64,000 nt of DNA from Betaproteobacteria bacterium UBA1934 (lineage in GTDB: Bacteria > Pseudomonadota > Gammaproteobacteria > Burkholderiales > Rhodocyclaceae). The stretch is taken from positions 297,061-361,060 of the forward strand of contig DDFG01000001.1 in the NCBI GenBank assembly GCA_002337055.1. The letters are read 5' to 3'. The position numbers and the translations under genes are program-made. The notes beneath the pieces were generated by a model. That model searched no databases. It was not told the DNA's origin and worked only from the letters and a program-made list of their open reading frames with translations. Positions 53,621-62,047 of this stretch are shown here, piece by piece (position 1 is the first letter of the stretch; the number at the start of each line of letters is the position of its first letter).

Positions 53621-53649
53621 CAAATGGGGTTGTACGCACTGCTTTCAAG
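53621..53649 (-). promoter_or_regulatory. Sigma-32 heat-shock promoter of grpE-dnaK-dnaJ
   Basis: On the minus strand CTTGAAA is followed after 13 bases by CCCCATTTG, essentially the sigma-32 consensus, starting 27 bases upstream of the grpE ATG. This implies RpoH control of the operon. No CIRCE operator is seen here, although hrcA is encoded at 57213. Confidence 0.88.
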
Positions 53650-53706
53650 AGCGACCGCGAAACTTTTTTTTGGTGTTACGATGGTGTGGCAATTCGTGGA
53701 ATAAAT

Positions 53707-55089
53707 ATGGAGCAGATCGGCAAATATAGAGTCATCCGGGAACTCGGAAAGGGCGCCACCGCAACGGTATACCTTTGCCATGACCCCGACGAAGACCGGC
53801 TGGTGGCGGTCAAACTGGTGAAGTTCGGTGCCGATGGTACGGCGATGTCCCGCCGCCTGCGCAAGCTCTTTCAGACTGAAGGCGGCATTGCCCGACGCCT
53901 CGATCACCCCAACATCGTTCGTATTTATGATGCTGCGGTGGAAGAGCACCAGGCCTATCTGGCGATGGAGTATGTCGAGGGCTTCAGCCTCGAGCAGCAT
54001 TGCCGTATCGACCGCATGCTACCGTTGCACCGGGTGATCGGTATCATCTTCAAATGCTGCCTGGCGTTGGACCATGCCTACCGGCAAGGGGTGATCCACC
54101 GCGACATCAAGCCTGCCAATATTATGGTCGCGGCAGGTGACGAGCCGAAGATCGCCGATTTTGGTCTGGCCCTGAATCTCGCCAAAGACAAGGATCGCGA
54201 CTCGACCTTTATCATGGGTGTGGGATCGCCGGCCTACATGTCGCCCGAACAGATCAAGGCATATCCGCTCAATCACAAGACTGATCTCTACTCGCTTGGC
54301 GTGGTGTTTTTCCAGTTGCTGACCGGGCGTTTGCCGTTTCGCGCCAACAATCACGCAACGCTGATCTACAAGATCGTCAATGCCGATGCGCCCGCCGTGA
54401 CGGCACTGAATCCCGGCCTGCCGGAAGGGCTGACGCCGATTCTGCGTAAGGCACTGGAAAAAGACTTGTACAACCGCTACAAGAGCGGCGCGGAGTTCGC
54501 CAAGGATCTGGCGGCAGTGCGTTACCGACTGGTGACCGACGATGAGCCGGTTGAAGACTCGCTGCATTTTGAGATGTTACGCAAACTCGATTTTTTCACA
54601 GAGTTCGAGAACGTCGAACTCTGGGAGATCCTGCGCGTGTCGATCTGGCGTCAGCTGGCACCCGGCGTGGCGGTGATTGCCGAAGGAGATACCAACCAGG
54701 TATTCGGTTTGATTGTTGAAGGCTTTGTCGAGGTTTCCATTGACGGGCTGACTCTGTGCCGGCTGAGCAGCGGCGAGATCGTCGGCGAAGCCGCCTATCT
54801 GCACCCTTCGGACAAGATCCGGCGAGCGACGGTGGTGACGCTGGAGCCCACACTCTTTCTTGAAATCAATGCTGCCGCTCTCGAACTGGCCTCGGACGAA
54901 TTGCGCGAACGCATGCAAAAAGCGCTGGTGGCCAAGTTGATCGACCGCATGCGCGAGGTCAACAAGATCGCGGCAGCACATGGCGCGCCTGCCCTGCAAC
55001 CCGGTACAGCCTCATTTACCGGGGGGACACGCTCGCAGCCTGTCGGCGGTCTCGATCTTGAATTAGTGCCGGTCGGGCCGGACGAGTGA
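53707..55089 (+). CDS. Ser/Thr protein kinase with C-terminal cyclic-nucleotide-binding-like domain
   Basis: This is a soluble Hanks-type kinase of 460 residues. The Gly-rich loop is GKGATATV (14-21), Lys36 in VAVK, HRDIKPAN with Asp133, DFG at Asp151, the activation segment ends GVGSPAYMSPEQ, and TDLYSLGVVFFQLLTGRLPF follows. Residues about 295-415 (FFTEFENVELWEILRVSIWR, AEGDTNQVFGLIVEGFVEVS, GEIVGEAAYL) form a cNMP-binding-like domain. The cAMP-contact Arg-Ala pair of true receptors is not evident, so ligand binding is uncertain. There is no transmembrane helix or PASTA domain. It is divergent from grpE and may phosphorylate partners of the FHA protein at 39885. Confidence 0.9.
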   Translation: MEQIGKYRVIRELGKGATATVYLCHDPDEDRLVAVKLVKFGADGTAMSRRLRKLFQTEGGIARRLDHPNIVRIYDAAVEEHQAYLAMEYVEGFSLEQHCRIDRMLPLHRVIGIIFKCCLALDHAYRQGVIHRDIKPANIMVAAGDEPKIADFGLALNLAKDKDRDSTFIMGVGSPAYMSPEQIKAYPLNHKTDLYSLGVVFFQLLTGRLPFRANNHATLIYKIVNADAPAVTALNPGLPEGLTPILRKALEKDLYNRYKSGAEFAKDLAAVRYRLVTDDEPVEDSLHFEMLRKLDFFTEFENVELWEILRVSIWRQLAPGVAVIAEGDTNQVFGLIVEGFVEVSIDGLTLCRLSSGEIVGEAAYLHPSDKIRRATVVTLEPTLFLEINAAALELASDELRERMQKALVAKLIDRMREVNKIAAAHGAPALQPGTASFTGGTRSQPVGGLDLELVPVGPDE

Positions 55090-55101
55090 GTGGCGAAAGG
55101 A

Positions 55102-55503
55102 TCAGGCCGGTAGTTCAAACGTGACACCGGCGCCCGGTTCCAGCGCTTCCCACACGATGTTCTCCTCGAAGCCGACATGCGCACTCAACGCGGAGGAAAA
55201 ACGGTGGATCAATTCGACACTGGGATTGGCCAGTGCATCAGAAAGTGCCTGCATGGCATTGTGCTCGTCGCGCATGCGTTGAACCAGATCCTGACGGCCG
55301 AGGGCAATCAGGCGCGGCACCACAAAACGTTCTTCATCCTGAAAGTGGGGCAGCAGTTCGTATTCGAACACATCCCGCACACGCTGCGCGACAGCCGGGA
55401 GATCGCTTTCGCTTTCGGGGGCGAGCATACGGATGGCCATGGCGAATTTGAGGGCCGATGCGTGTTCCTGGGAGAGGTGCAGCAGTCGTTGATTATGTTC
55501 CAT
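55102..55503 (-). CDS. Hemerythrin-like domain protein
   Basis: This is a four-helix-bundle protein of 133 residues. Likely diiron ligands are His14, His53 with Glu57 (PHFQDEERFV), His81 (RDEHNAM) and His109 with Glu113 (SAHVGFEENIVWE), the spacing of the hemerythrin HHE family. Such proteins bind oxygen or nitric oxide or handle iron. The ATG at 55503 is chosen because upstream codons of the longer frame lack the family pattern. It lies 82 bases downstream of trxC and may share its transcript. Confidence 0.87.
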   Translation of the reverse strand: MEHNQRLLHLSQEHASALKFAMAIRMLAPESESDLPAVAQRVRDVFEYELLPHFQDEERFVVPRLIALGRQDLVQRMRDEHNAMQALSDALANPSVELIHRFSSALSAHVGFEENIVWEALEPGAGVTFELPA

Positions 55504-55585
55504 GGATCGAAACCGTGGGTGAGGACGGACTATTGGAGGGTTCGGCCATCCTAAGCCAACGGAATCGAAACGGGCTTGAGATGGA

Positions 55586-56020
55586 TCAAAGATGGTTCTC
55601 GGCCCAACCGACGATTTGATCGACACCGACGGCGCCAGCCTGCCGCGCAACCTCGCGACCCTGCCGGAAGATCGCCAGCGTGGGGATGCTGCGGATGGCG
55701 AAGCGTGCCGCCAGATTCGGCTGAGCTTCGGTATCGACCTTGAGCAGGCGCCAGCGGGGTTCGAGGCGGCGGGCGGCTTCCGCGAATGCGGGCGCCATCG
55801 ACCGGCAGGGGCCGCACCAGGGCGCCCAGAAGTCGACTAGAACCGGCAGATCGTTGCGCTGGAGGTGACGCTCGAATTCGGTCGCGTCAACCGACAGCGG
55901 TTGCCCGCTGAACAGTGCCTGCTTGCATTGCCCGCATTGCGGGTGCTCGGCGAGCCGAGAGGCCGGAAGGCGGTTGATGGCCTGGCAGTGGGGACAGACG
56001 ACGTGCAGCGATTCGCTCAT
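55586..56020 (-). CDS. trxC: Thioredoxin 2 (zinc-ribbon thioredoxin)
   Basis: This is a thioredoxin of 144 residues. The N-terminal zinc ribbon uses Cys9, Cys12, Cys29 and Cys32 (VCPHCQ, CGQCKQALF). The thioredoxin fold has the active site WCGPC (Cys69, Cys72) in VDFWAPWCGPCRSMAP and the cis-Pro in IRSIPTLAIF. In E. coli TrxC is controlled by OxyR and its activity by zinc loss under oxidative stress. It is placed between hemH and the hemerythrin-like gene, all on the minus strand. Confidence 0.95.
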   Translation of the reverse strand: MSESLHVVCPHCQAINRLPASRLAEHPQCGQCKQALFSGQPLSVDATEFERHLQRNDLPVLVDFWAPWCGPCRSMAPAFAEAARRLEPRWRLLKVDTEAQPNLAARFAIRSIPTLAIFRQGREVARQAGAVGVDQIVGWAENHL

Positions 56021-56087
56021 GATGGCTCCAAGGTGGGCAGCGGGTCAGTTTGCCCGCTTCCGTTATCTGGCGGCCAAAGTGCTCATT

Positions 56088-57191
56088 TCAAGAGGCTGCG
56101 CCGGCCTCCCGGGCGCGCCGCGCGCTTTCGGCCAGTTGAGCGGGATCGGGCACCTCCCGCGTCGGCCAGCCGGCGAGGTGGCGTTCGACCAGTTGAGCGA
56201 GGGCGTTGATCCATGCGGGTGATTCGTTGAGCGCCGGAATGTAGGCGAATTGCCGCCCACCCGCGAGCAGGAAGGATTGCTTGCACTCCATGGCGATTTC
56301 CTCAAGCGTTTCGAGGCAATCGCCAACGAACCCGGGACAAACGAGATCGACGCGCTCAACACCTTCGCGCGCCAGCGCCTGCAGGGTCGGTTCGGTGTAG
56401 GGTTGCAGCCATTCGGTGCGGCCGAAGCGCGACTGAAAGGTGACGATCAATCTGCCTGTCGGCACGCCCAGTCGCTCGCCCAGCAGGCGGGCAGATTTTT
56501 GACACTCGCAATAGTAAGGGTCGCCGCGTTCGAGGTGAAATTTGGGCAGGCCATGAAAGCTGACGACCAGTCGGTCGCGCTCGCCCGGTTGTCCGTGCTG
56601 TTGCCAGTGTTCGCGCACCGTTTTTTCGAGCGCCGCCAGGTACGCGGGCTCATCATGAAAATGCCGGACAGTACGAATTTCGGGCTGGTTGCGCGTGGCT
56701 TTCAACCAATCGGCGAGGGCGTCCATGACGCTGCCGGTGGTGCTGGAGGCATACTGCGGATAGAGGGGTACGACCAGAATGCGGGTGACTCCTTCGGTTT
56801 TCAGGCGCGACAGCGTTTCCGCCATGCCCGGCTGGCCGTAGCGCATGGCCCACGCCACCTTGACCTGATGCCCGCGCTCGCCCAGCCAGCCCTTCAGCAG
56901 TTTGGCCTGCCGCTCGGTATGGACCTTGAGCGGTGAGCCTTCAGATGTCCAGATGCTGGCATACTTTGCGGCGGATTTTCTGGGGCGAACATTGAGAATG
57001 ACGCCGTTCAGAATCAGCCACCAGATCACTCGCGGAATCTCGACCACGCGTGGATCGGAGAGAAATTGCCGAAGATAGGGGCGTAATGCCGAAGCTGTGG
57101 GTGCTTCGGGCGTGCCGAGATTGACCAACAACACGGCGGTTTGATCGGCTTGGCCATGTGTGTGCGGCGGTTCGGGGAGAAAACGGGGCAT
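56088..57191 (-). CDS. hemH: Ferrochelatase
   Basis: HemH inserts ferrous iron into protoporphyrin IX, the last step of heme synthesis, at the membrane. It has 367 residues. AVLLVNLGTPEAPTASALRPYLRQFLSDPRVVEIP at the start, VSFHGLPKFHLERGDPYY (catalytic His), and CPGFVGDCLETLEEIAME near the C-terminus are signatures. It lies 21 bases downstream of hrcA, a neighbour pair common in betaproteobacteria. Confidence 0.97.
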   Translation of the reverse strand: MPRFLPEPPHTHGQADQTAVLLVNLGTPEAPTASALRPYLRQFLSDPRVVEIPRVIWWLILNGVILNVRPRKSAAKYASIWTSEGSPLKVHTERQAKLLKGWLGERGHQVKVAWAMRYGQPGMAETLSRLKTEGVTRILVVPLYPQYASSTTGSVMDALADWLKATRNQPEIRTVRHFHDEPAYLAALEKTVREHWQQHGQPGERDRLVVSFHGLPKFHLERGDPYYCECQKSARLLGERLGVPTGRLIVTFQSRFGRTEWLQPYTEPTLQALAREGVERVDLVCPGFVGDCLETLEEIAMECKQSFLLAGGRQFAYIPALNESPAWINALAQLVERHLAGWPTREVPDPAQLAESARRAREAGAAS

Positions 57192-57212
57192 GGAATGGGA
57201 AGAGGAATCCGC

Positions 57213-58241
57213 TCAGGGCAGCGATTGTTGCGACAGCGCGCTCGAAAGCAGTCGCGCGGTAATGTCGACGATGGGAATGACGCGTTCGTAGGCCATACGA
57301 GTCGGGCCGATGACGCCGACCGACCCAACAACCTGACCGTCTACTTCATAACGCGCGGTGACGACACTACATTCGTCGAGGGACGCGATCCCCGATTCGC
57401 CGCCGATGAAAATCTGTACGCCGTCGGCGCGGTTGGAGACATCGAGTAGGCCGACCAGAGCCGAACGTTGCTCGAACAGGTCGAACAGTTCGCGCAGGCG
57501 CTTCATGTTTGATGACAGTTCTTCGACGTCGAGCAGGTTGCGCTCACCGGAGATGACATAGGGCGCCTGGTTGCCCGAAAAAGCGTCGTCGCCGGCCTCC
57601 AGCGCCGCGGCCATCAAAGGCCGGATATCGTCACGCAACTGGCGTAACTCGGCGTGCAGGCGATGGCGGATCTGCTCGAAATCCAGTCCGGCGAAATGCT
57701 GGTTCAAATAGTTGGCGGCGGCGGTCAGCTCGTTTGGCGCATAGGGTTTTTCAGTCAGCAGGATGCGGTTTTGCACATCCCCGTCGGTGGTGACGATGAT
57801 TAGCAGAATGCGTTTTTCCGACAGGTTCAGGAATTCGATTTGTCGAATCTTCGGCACCGCACGGCGCGGCGCCACCACAATGCCGGCGAAATGGGTGAGG
57901 CTGGAAAGCAGTTGCGAGGCATTGGCGATGAGTTGCTGCGGATGAGTGACATGCAGAGCATCCTCGATTTCACCTAATTGTCGGGCCGCCAGCGGTTGTA
58001 CCGTCAACAAACTGTCAACAAAAAGGCGATATCCTCGCGGCGTCGGGATGCGGCCGGCAGAGGTATGCGGGCTGGCGACGAAACCTGCCTCTTCGAGGTC
58101 GGCCATGACATTGCGAATCGTGGCCGGCGACAAGTCGAGCCCCGACACTCTCGACAGCGCGCGCGAACCGACCGGCTGCCCATCGGCGATGTAGTGTTCG
58201 ATGAGTGTTTTGAGCAGTGCGCGGGAGCGATTGTCGAGCAT
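57213..58241 (-). CDS. hrcA: Heat-inducible transcription repressor HrcA
   Basis: HrcA binds CIRCE elements and represses groESL or dnaK operons until heat shock. It has 342 residues. The N-terminal winged helix begins DNRSRALLKTLIEHYIADGQPVGSRALSR; the HrcA block SPATIRNVMADLEEAGFVASPHTSAGRIPTPRGYRLFVD follows; the C-terminal GAF-like domain ends near residue 330. No full CIRCE is visible in this window, so its targets (probably groESL) lie elsewhere. Confidence 0.96.
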   Translation of the reverse strand: MLDNRSRALLKTLIEHYIADGQPVGSRALSRVSGLDLSPATIRNVMADLEEAGFVASPHTSAGRIPTPRGYRLFVDSLLTVQPLAARQLGEIEDALHVTHPQQLIANASQLLSSLTHFAGIVVAPRRAVPKIRQIEFLNLSEKRILLIIVTTDGDVQNRILLTEKPYAPNELTAAANYLNQHFAGLDFEQIRHRLHAELRQLRDDIRPLMAAALEAGDDAFSGNQAPYVISGERNLLDVEELSSNMKRLRELFDLFEQRSALVGLLDVSNRADGVQIFIGGESGIASLDECSVVTARYEVDGQVVGSVGVIGPTRMAYERVIPIVDITARLLSSALSQQSLP

Positions 58242-58362
58242 GCGGCCAATTCTACAAAAATTTCGCCAAAACGCGAGCCGGGATTGCGGAACTCGAGTGC
58301 TTCGTTGTTATCTCATTTTGGGGTGCTTTGCGTGCCATAATCCGCGTGTCCGAGGAAAAACG

Positions 58363-59154
58363 ATGTCAAGACGTTGGTTCCCCACGCTTTGCGCAGTACT
58401 GCTCTGTCTGGGCAACGGCACTGCCGTCGCCCAGACAGAGGGCAGTCGTCTGGATAAAGTGTTGGCGGCTGGTCGTGTTCGTGTGTGCATCTGGCCGGAC
58501 TATTTTGGCATCACCTACCGCAATCCGCGAACTTTGCAGCTTTCCGGCGTCGATATCGACATGGCGCACGAACTGGGTAAGACGCTTGGTGTCGCCGTCC
58601 AGTTTGTGGATAGCTCGTTTGCTTCGCTTATCGGTGATGTACTGGACGACCGTTGCGATGTGGCCATGTTCGCCATCGGCGTGACATCAGCGCGCCAAGC
58701 CAAACTCCGTTTCACTCGGCCGCATCTCTCGAGCGACATATACGCCATTACCAGCAAGAGCAACCGGCAGATCCGGTCGTGGGCAGATATCGATCAACCG
58801 GGACGGGTGGTTGCTGTCGCCAAGGGCACGTTGCACGAAACGGTCATGCGCGAGAAGTTGCAATCCGCCACGTTGCTGGTGCTGGACACACCGTTCGCCC
58901 GGGAACAGGAGGTGGAGGCCGGTCGTGCCGATGTGTTCATGACTGATTTTCCCTACAGCCAGCGCTTTCTCGCGACCGCTGACTGGGCCAGGCTGGTGTC
59001 GCCGCGAGGCGTCTATCACGTCACGCCCTATGCTTATGCCATGAAACCTGGCGACGACAAGTGGTTTGCCCGCGTGGACGGATTCGTCGCCGATGTAATG
59101 CAGGACGGACGCCTGCGGGCGGCCACCCAACGGCACAAGCTGGAAGGCTTATGA
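58363..59154 (+). CDS. Periplasmic solute-binding protein, family 3 type
   Basis: This is an exported binding protein of 263 residues. The signal peptide is FPTLCAVLLCLGNGTAVAQ, with GAGGAAAAA upstream of the ATG. The SBP_bac_3 pattern is clear: VCIWPDYFGITYRNPRTLQL, LSGVDIDMAHELGKTLGVAVQFVD, CDVAMFAIGVTSARQAKLRFTRPHLSS. Family members bind amino acids or other small polar ligands. No ABC permease or ATPase is nearby. Instead the stop overlaps the start of a membrane diguanylate cyclase (ATGA), suggesting that it senses rather than transports. Confidence 0.88.
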   Translation: MSRRWFPTLCAVLLCLGNGTAVAQTEGSRLDKVLAAGRVRVCIWPDYFGITYRNPRTLQLSGVDIDMAHELGKTLGVAVQFVDSSFASLIGDVLDDRCDVAMFAIGVTSARQAKLRFTRPHLSSDIYAITSKSNRQIRSWADIDQPGRVVAVAKGTLHETVMREKLQSATLLVLDTPFAREQEVEAGRADVFMTDFPYSQRFLATADWARLVSPRGVYHVTPYAYAMKPGDDKWFARVDGFVADVMQDGRLRAATQRHKLEGL

Positions 59155-61058
59155 TCACAAACGACCGGCAGCTATTACGCTATTGTGTGGTTGCCGGCGT
59201 GCTGTTTGTGGCCACTATGCTGACGATGACCGCCTATACCTTGGCGCGGTTACGCAGCGACGCGATGACGGTGGGTCTCGAAATTGCCTCCACACATGCG
59301 CGGAGCTTCGAGGATTTCGTGACTCAGAACCTGCGCATGGCGGAATTGGCGAGCAGTATCGCAACGCGACCGGATGTCGCGCCGGACCCTCAGAAAACAG
59401 GCGATGCGTTTGTTGCCCTGTTGCGGCACACGCCTTTCATCCGCTCGTTGTCGCTGCTTGACGAGAATGGGCGAGTCATTGCCAGTTCGAACACCGCCAA
59501 TCTCGGATTACAGGTCAGTGCCGAGGGATTTTTACCGCTTGCCGCCGGCGATGCGCCAGTGCTCCGGGTTGGCGAGCCCTGGCTGGGGCGCGATCTGATC
59601 GAAGCCAGGCCGGTCAGCCAGACGAGCAATAAGCAAGCCAGCGATCTCTGTTTTATCCCGGTCTATCGTGCCTTTCGCCTAGGCGAGAAACGGTTCGCGT
59701 TGCTGGCGCTGATTAACCCGGATTACATCGTCAATCACCTCAGCCAGAAGATCGAAGGGCAGGAGGGCAGGGTGGAGATTGTGCGGTTTGATGGACGCCT
59801 CCTGATGTCGACCGCTGCCCACCGCCAGCCCGGCTCGACCATTCGCGACTTCACCCGTTTTGAAGTGGCCGACCATCCCTACGGCACGCTCGTCCACCAA
59901 ACCGAAGAAGGGTGGGGCGCGCTGACCGCCTTTCGTGCATCGCGTCTCTATCCACTGGCAGTGGTCGTACAACTCCGCCAGGATTATGCCCTTCGTGGAT
60001 GGCGCAGCGAAGCGAGGGTCATGCTCGCGGTCGTCGTTCCTGCGCTACTCGTCAGCATTTTGCTCGGGGTGTTCTTCTGCCGCCGCCAGATCGAGTTGGT
60101 GGCCCAGCGCGCGGAGTCGGAACGTCTGCAACGCGTCAATGCCGCGTTTGTGTTCACCAATGCGCGTGAAGGTATCGTGATCACGGATGAGTACCTGCAC
60201 ATCAACGAAGTCAATGACGCCTTTTCGACCATCACCGGCTATGATCGCGAAGAAGTGCTCGGCAAGCACCTGAACGTGCTCAGCTCACGCCTGCACGACA
60301 ATGCTTTCTACGCCACCATATTGAGAGCGCTCGAAGTGTCAGGATACTGGTCGGGCGAAATCTGGAATCACCGCAAGGATGGCGTGACCTTCGCTGGCCT
60401 GTATACCATCAGTAAGGTGACCGATGCCCACGGTCGTGCCAAGCAATACGTGATCCTCTTTTCCGATATCACGCCGCTAAAGGAACACGAGCGCGAACTG
60501 GAGCAGATCGCGCACTACGACACGTTGACCCGCCTGCCCAATCGCTATCTGCTGGCCGACCGCTTGGCGCAAGCGATGGCGCAGGTTCTACGGCACGACA
60601 AGGGGTTGGTGGTCGGCTTTCTCGATCTGGATGGATTTAAGGCGGTAAATGATGCGTATGGGCATGATGTCGGCGACCAGTTATTGATCGCCCTGGCGGA
60701 CCGTATGAAGCGAGTGCTGCGCGAGGGCGATACACTGGCACGCATTGGCGGCGACGAGTTCGTGGTGGTGCTACTCGATCTTGCCAACCTCGAGGCCTCA
60801 ACGCCGCTGCTCAACCGGCTGCTTGCGGCGGCAGCGGCAACGGTGCAATTGGGTGAACTGACCTTGCAGGTGTCGGCGAGTCTCGGGGTTACCTATTTCC
60901 CTCAAGACAAGCCCATGGTGGGCGACCAGTTGCTGCGACAAGCCGACCAGGCCATGTACCAGGCCAAGCTGGGTGGCAAGAACCGCTTTCACGCATACGC
61001 TTCCGCGGGTGGCGGACGAGGCGATGCAGCCTCCCCCGAAGAACATGATGCCGATTGA
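59151..61058 (+). CDS. Membrane diguanylate cyclase with periplasmic sensor, PAS and GGDEF domains
   Basis: This is a sensor enzyme of 635 residues that should make cyclic di-GMP from GTP. A transmembrane helix (YCVVAGVLFVATMLTMTAYTL) is followed by a periplasmic Cache-like domain (about 35-285), a second helix (VMLAVVVPALLVSILLGVFF), a PAS domain (about 320-440, GIVITDEYLHINEVNDAFST) and a GGDEF domain. The catalytic motif GGDEF is at 533-537 with FLDLDGFKAVNDAYGHDVGD upstream. RxxD (REGD, 524-527) five residues before it is an intact inhibitory site. No EAL domain is present. It overlaps the binding-protein gene (ATGA). Confidence 0.93.
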   Translation: MITNDRQLLRYCVVAGVLFVATMLTMTAYTLARLRSDAMTVGLEIASTHARSFEDFVTQNLRMAELASSIATRPDVAPDPQKTGDAFVALLRHTPFIRSLSLLDENGRVIASSNTANLGLQVSAEGFLPLAAGDAPVLRVGEPWLGRDLIEARPVSQTSNKQASDLCFIPVYRAFRLGEKRFALLALINPDYIVNHLSQKIEGQEGRVEIVRFDGRLLMSTAAHRQPGSTIRDFTRFEVADHPYGTLVHQTEEGWGALTAFRASRLYPLAVVVQLRQDYALRGWRSEARVMLAVVVPALLVSILLGVFFCRRQIELVAQRAESERLQRVNAAFVFTNAREGIVITDEYLHINEVNDAFSTITGYDREEVLGKHLNVLSSRLHDNAFYATILRALEVSGYWSGEIWNHRKDGVTFAGLYTISKVTDAHGRAKQYVILFSDITPLKEHERELEQIAHYDTLTRLPNRYLLADRLAQAMAQVLRHDKGLVVGFLDLDGFKAVNDAYGHDVGDQLLIALADRMKRVLREGDTLARIGGDEFVVVLLDLANLEASTPLLNRLLAAAAATVQLGELTLQVSASLGVTYFPQDKPMVGDQLLRQADQAMYQAKLGGKNRFHAYASAGGGRGDAASPEEHDAD

Positions 61059-61123
61059 GCGCGCAGTGGCAGGGGCGCGGTGACGTCTGCACGGCCGGCG
61101 CGGTTTATGACAAAATAGCTCCC

Positions 61124-62035
61124 ATGACGCTCCCCTCCCCATCACGATACGGCCCTCGTACGATTGCGCTGATCGGAAAATTCTCCAGCCGCGATGTTGC
61201 CGAACCGCTGGCGAGGCTGGCGCAGACACTCGATGAGCGCGGCGTCACGGTACTGATTGAGAATGCCACTGCACAGATGATCGGCGAATACGTCGATCTG
61301 AGTCGTTGGGTGGTATGCGGCTACACTGACATCTGCGAACGGGCAGATCTCGCCATTGTCCTGGGTGGCGACGGCACCATGCTTACCGCCGCCCGGCAAC
61401 TGGCGGCACGACGCGTGCCGCTGGTTGGCGTGAATCAGGGTCGTCTGGGTTTTCTGACTGACATTGCGCGTAACGACATGCTCTCCTATCTGGACGATCT
61501 GCTAGCTGGTCGCTTCACGCCCGAAAACCGCATGCTGTTGGCCGCCGATGTCGTACGAGGGGGGCGCATCGTCGCTTCCGATGTGGCGTTCAACGATGTC
61601 GTGATCGATAAAGGCGCCAACGGCCGGCTGATTGAGATGGATTTGTCAGTGGATGAAGAGTTTGTGTGCAGCTTGCGCGCCGACGGCCTGGTACTGTCGA
61701 CACCCACTGGATCGACGGCCTATTCGCTCGCTGCCGGTGGGCCCATCGTCTACCCGACCGCCAACAGCGTCGCGCTTGTACCGCTTAGCCCGCATGCGCT
61801 TACCAACCGTCCGATCCTGGTCAATGATCGGGCCGAAATCGAGGTCAAAATCAGTTCCGGCACCGATCCGCGTGTTCACTTCGATGGCCAGGTGACACTC
61901 AACCTGCAACCGCATGACCGTCTGCGCTTGCGCCGCTCCGACAACGACATTTGTCTGTTGCACCCGCCCGGATACAGCTATTTCGCCATGCTGCGCCAGA
62001 AGCTGCACTGGAGCGAGCGTCCGCGCGGCAACTGA
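61124..62035 (+). CDS. nadK: NAD kinase
   Basis: NadK phosphorylates NAD to NADP with ATP. It has 303 residues from ATG 61124. GGDGTML (81-87) is the catalytic motif, NQGRLGFLTDI follows, and SLRADGLVLSTPTGSTAYSLAAGGPIV is the second conserved block. The start at 61055 overlaps the cyclase and is rejected. It is followed by recN after 12 bases, the usual pair. Confidence 0.96.
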   Translation: MTLPSPSRYGPRTIALIGKFSSRDVAEPLARLAQTLDERGVTVLIENATAQMIGEYVDLSRWVVCGYTDICERADLAIVLGGDGTMLTAARQLAARRVPLVGVNQGRLGFLTDIARNDMLSYLDDLLAGRFTPENRMLLAADVVRGGRIVASDVAFNDVVIDKGANGRLIEMDLSVDEEFVCSLRADGLVLSTPTGSTAYSLAAGGPIVYPTANSVALVPLSPHALTNRPILVNDRAEIEVKISSGTDPRVHFDGQVTLNLQPHDRLRLRRSDNDICLLHPPGYSYFAMLRQKLHWSERPRGN

Positions 62036-62047
62036 GATTCTCTGAAT

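Noticed and set aside
58295..58301. GAGTGCT resembling a CIRCE half-site upstream of hrcA
   Set aside because: The matching TTAGCACTC half nine bases upstream is absent, so it is not a CIRCE operator.
58242..58362. CCCCAAAAT on the minus strand as a possible sigma-32 -10 for hrcA
   Set aside because: No CTTGAA-like -35 is present at the right distance.
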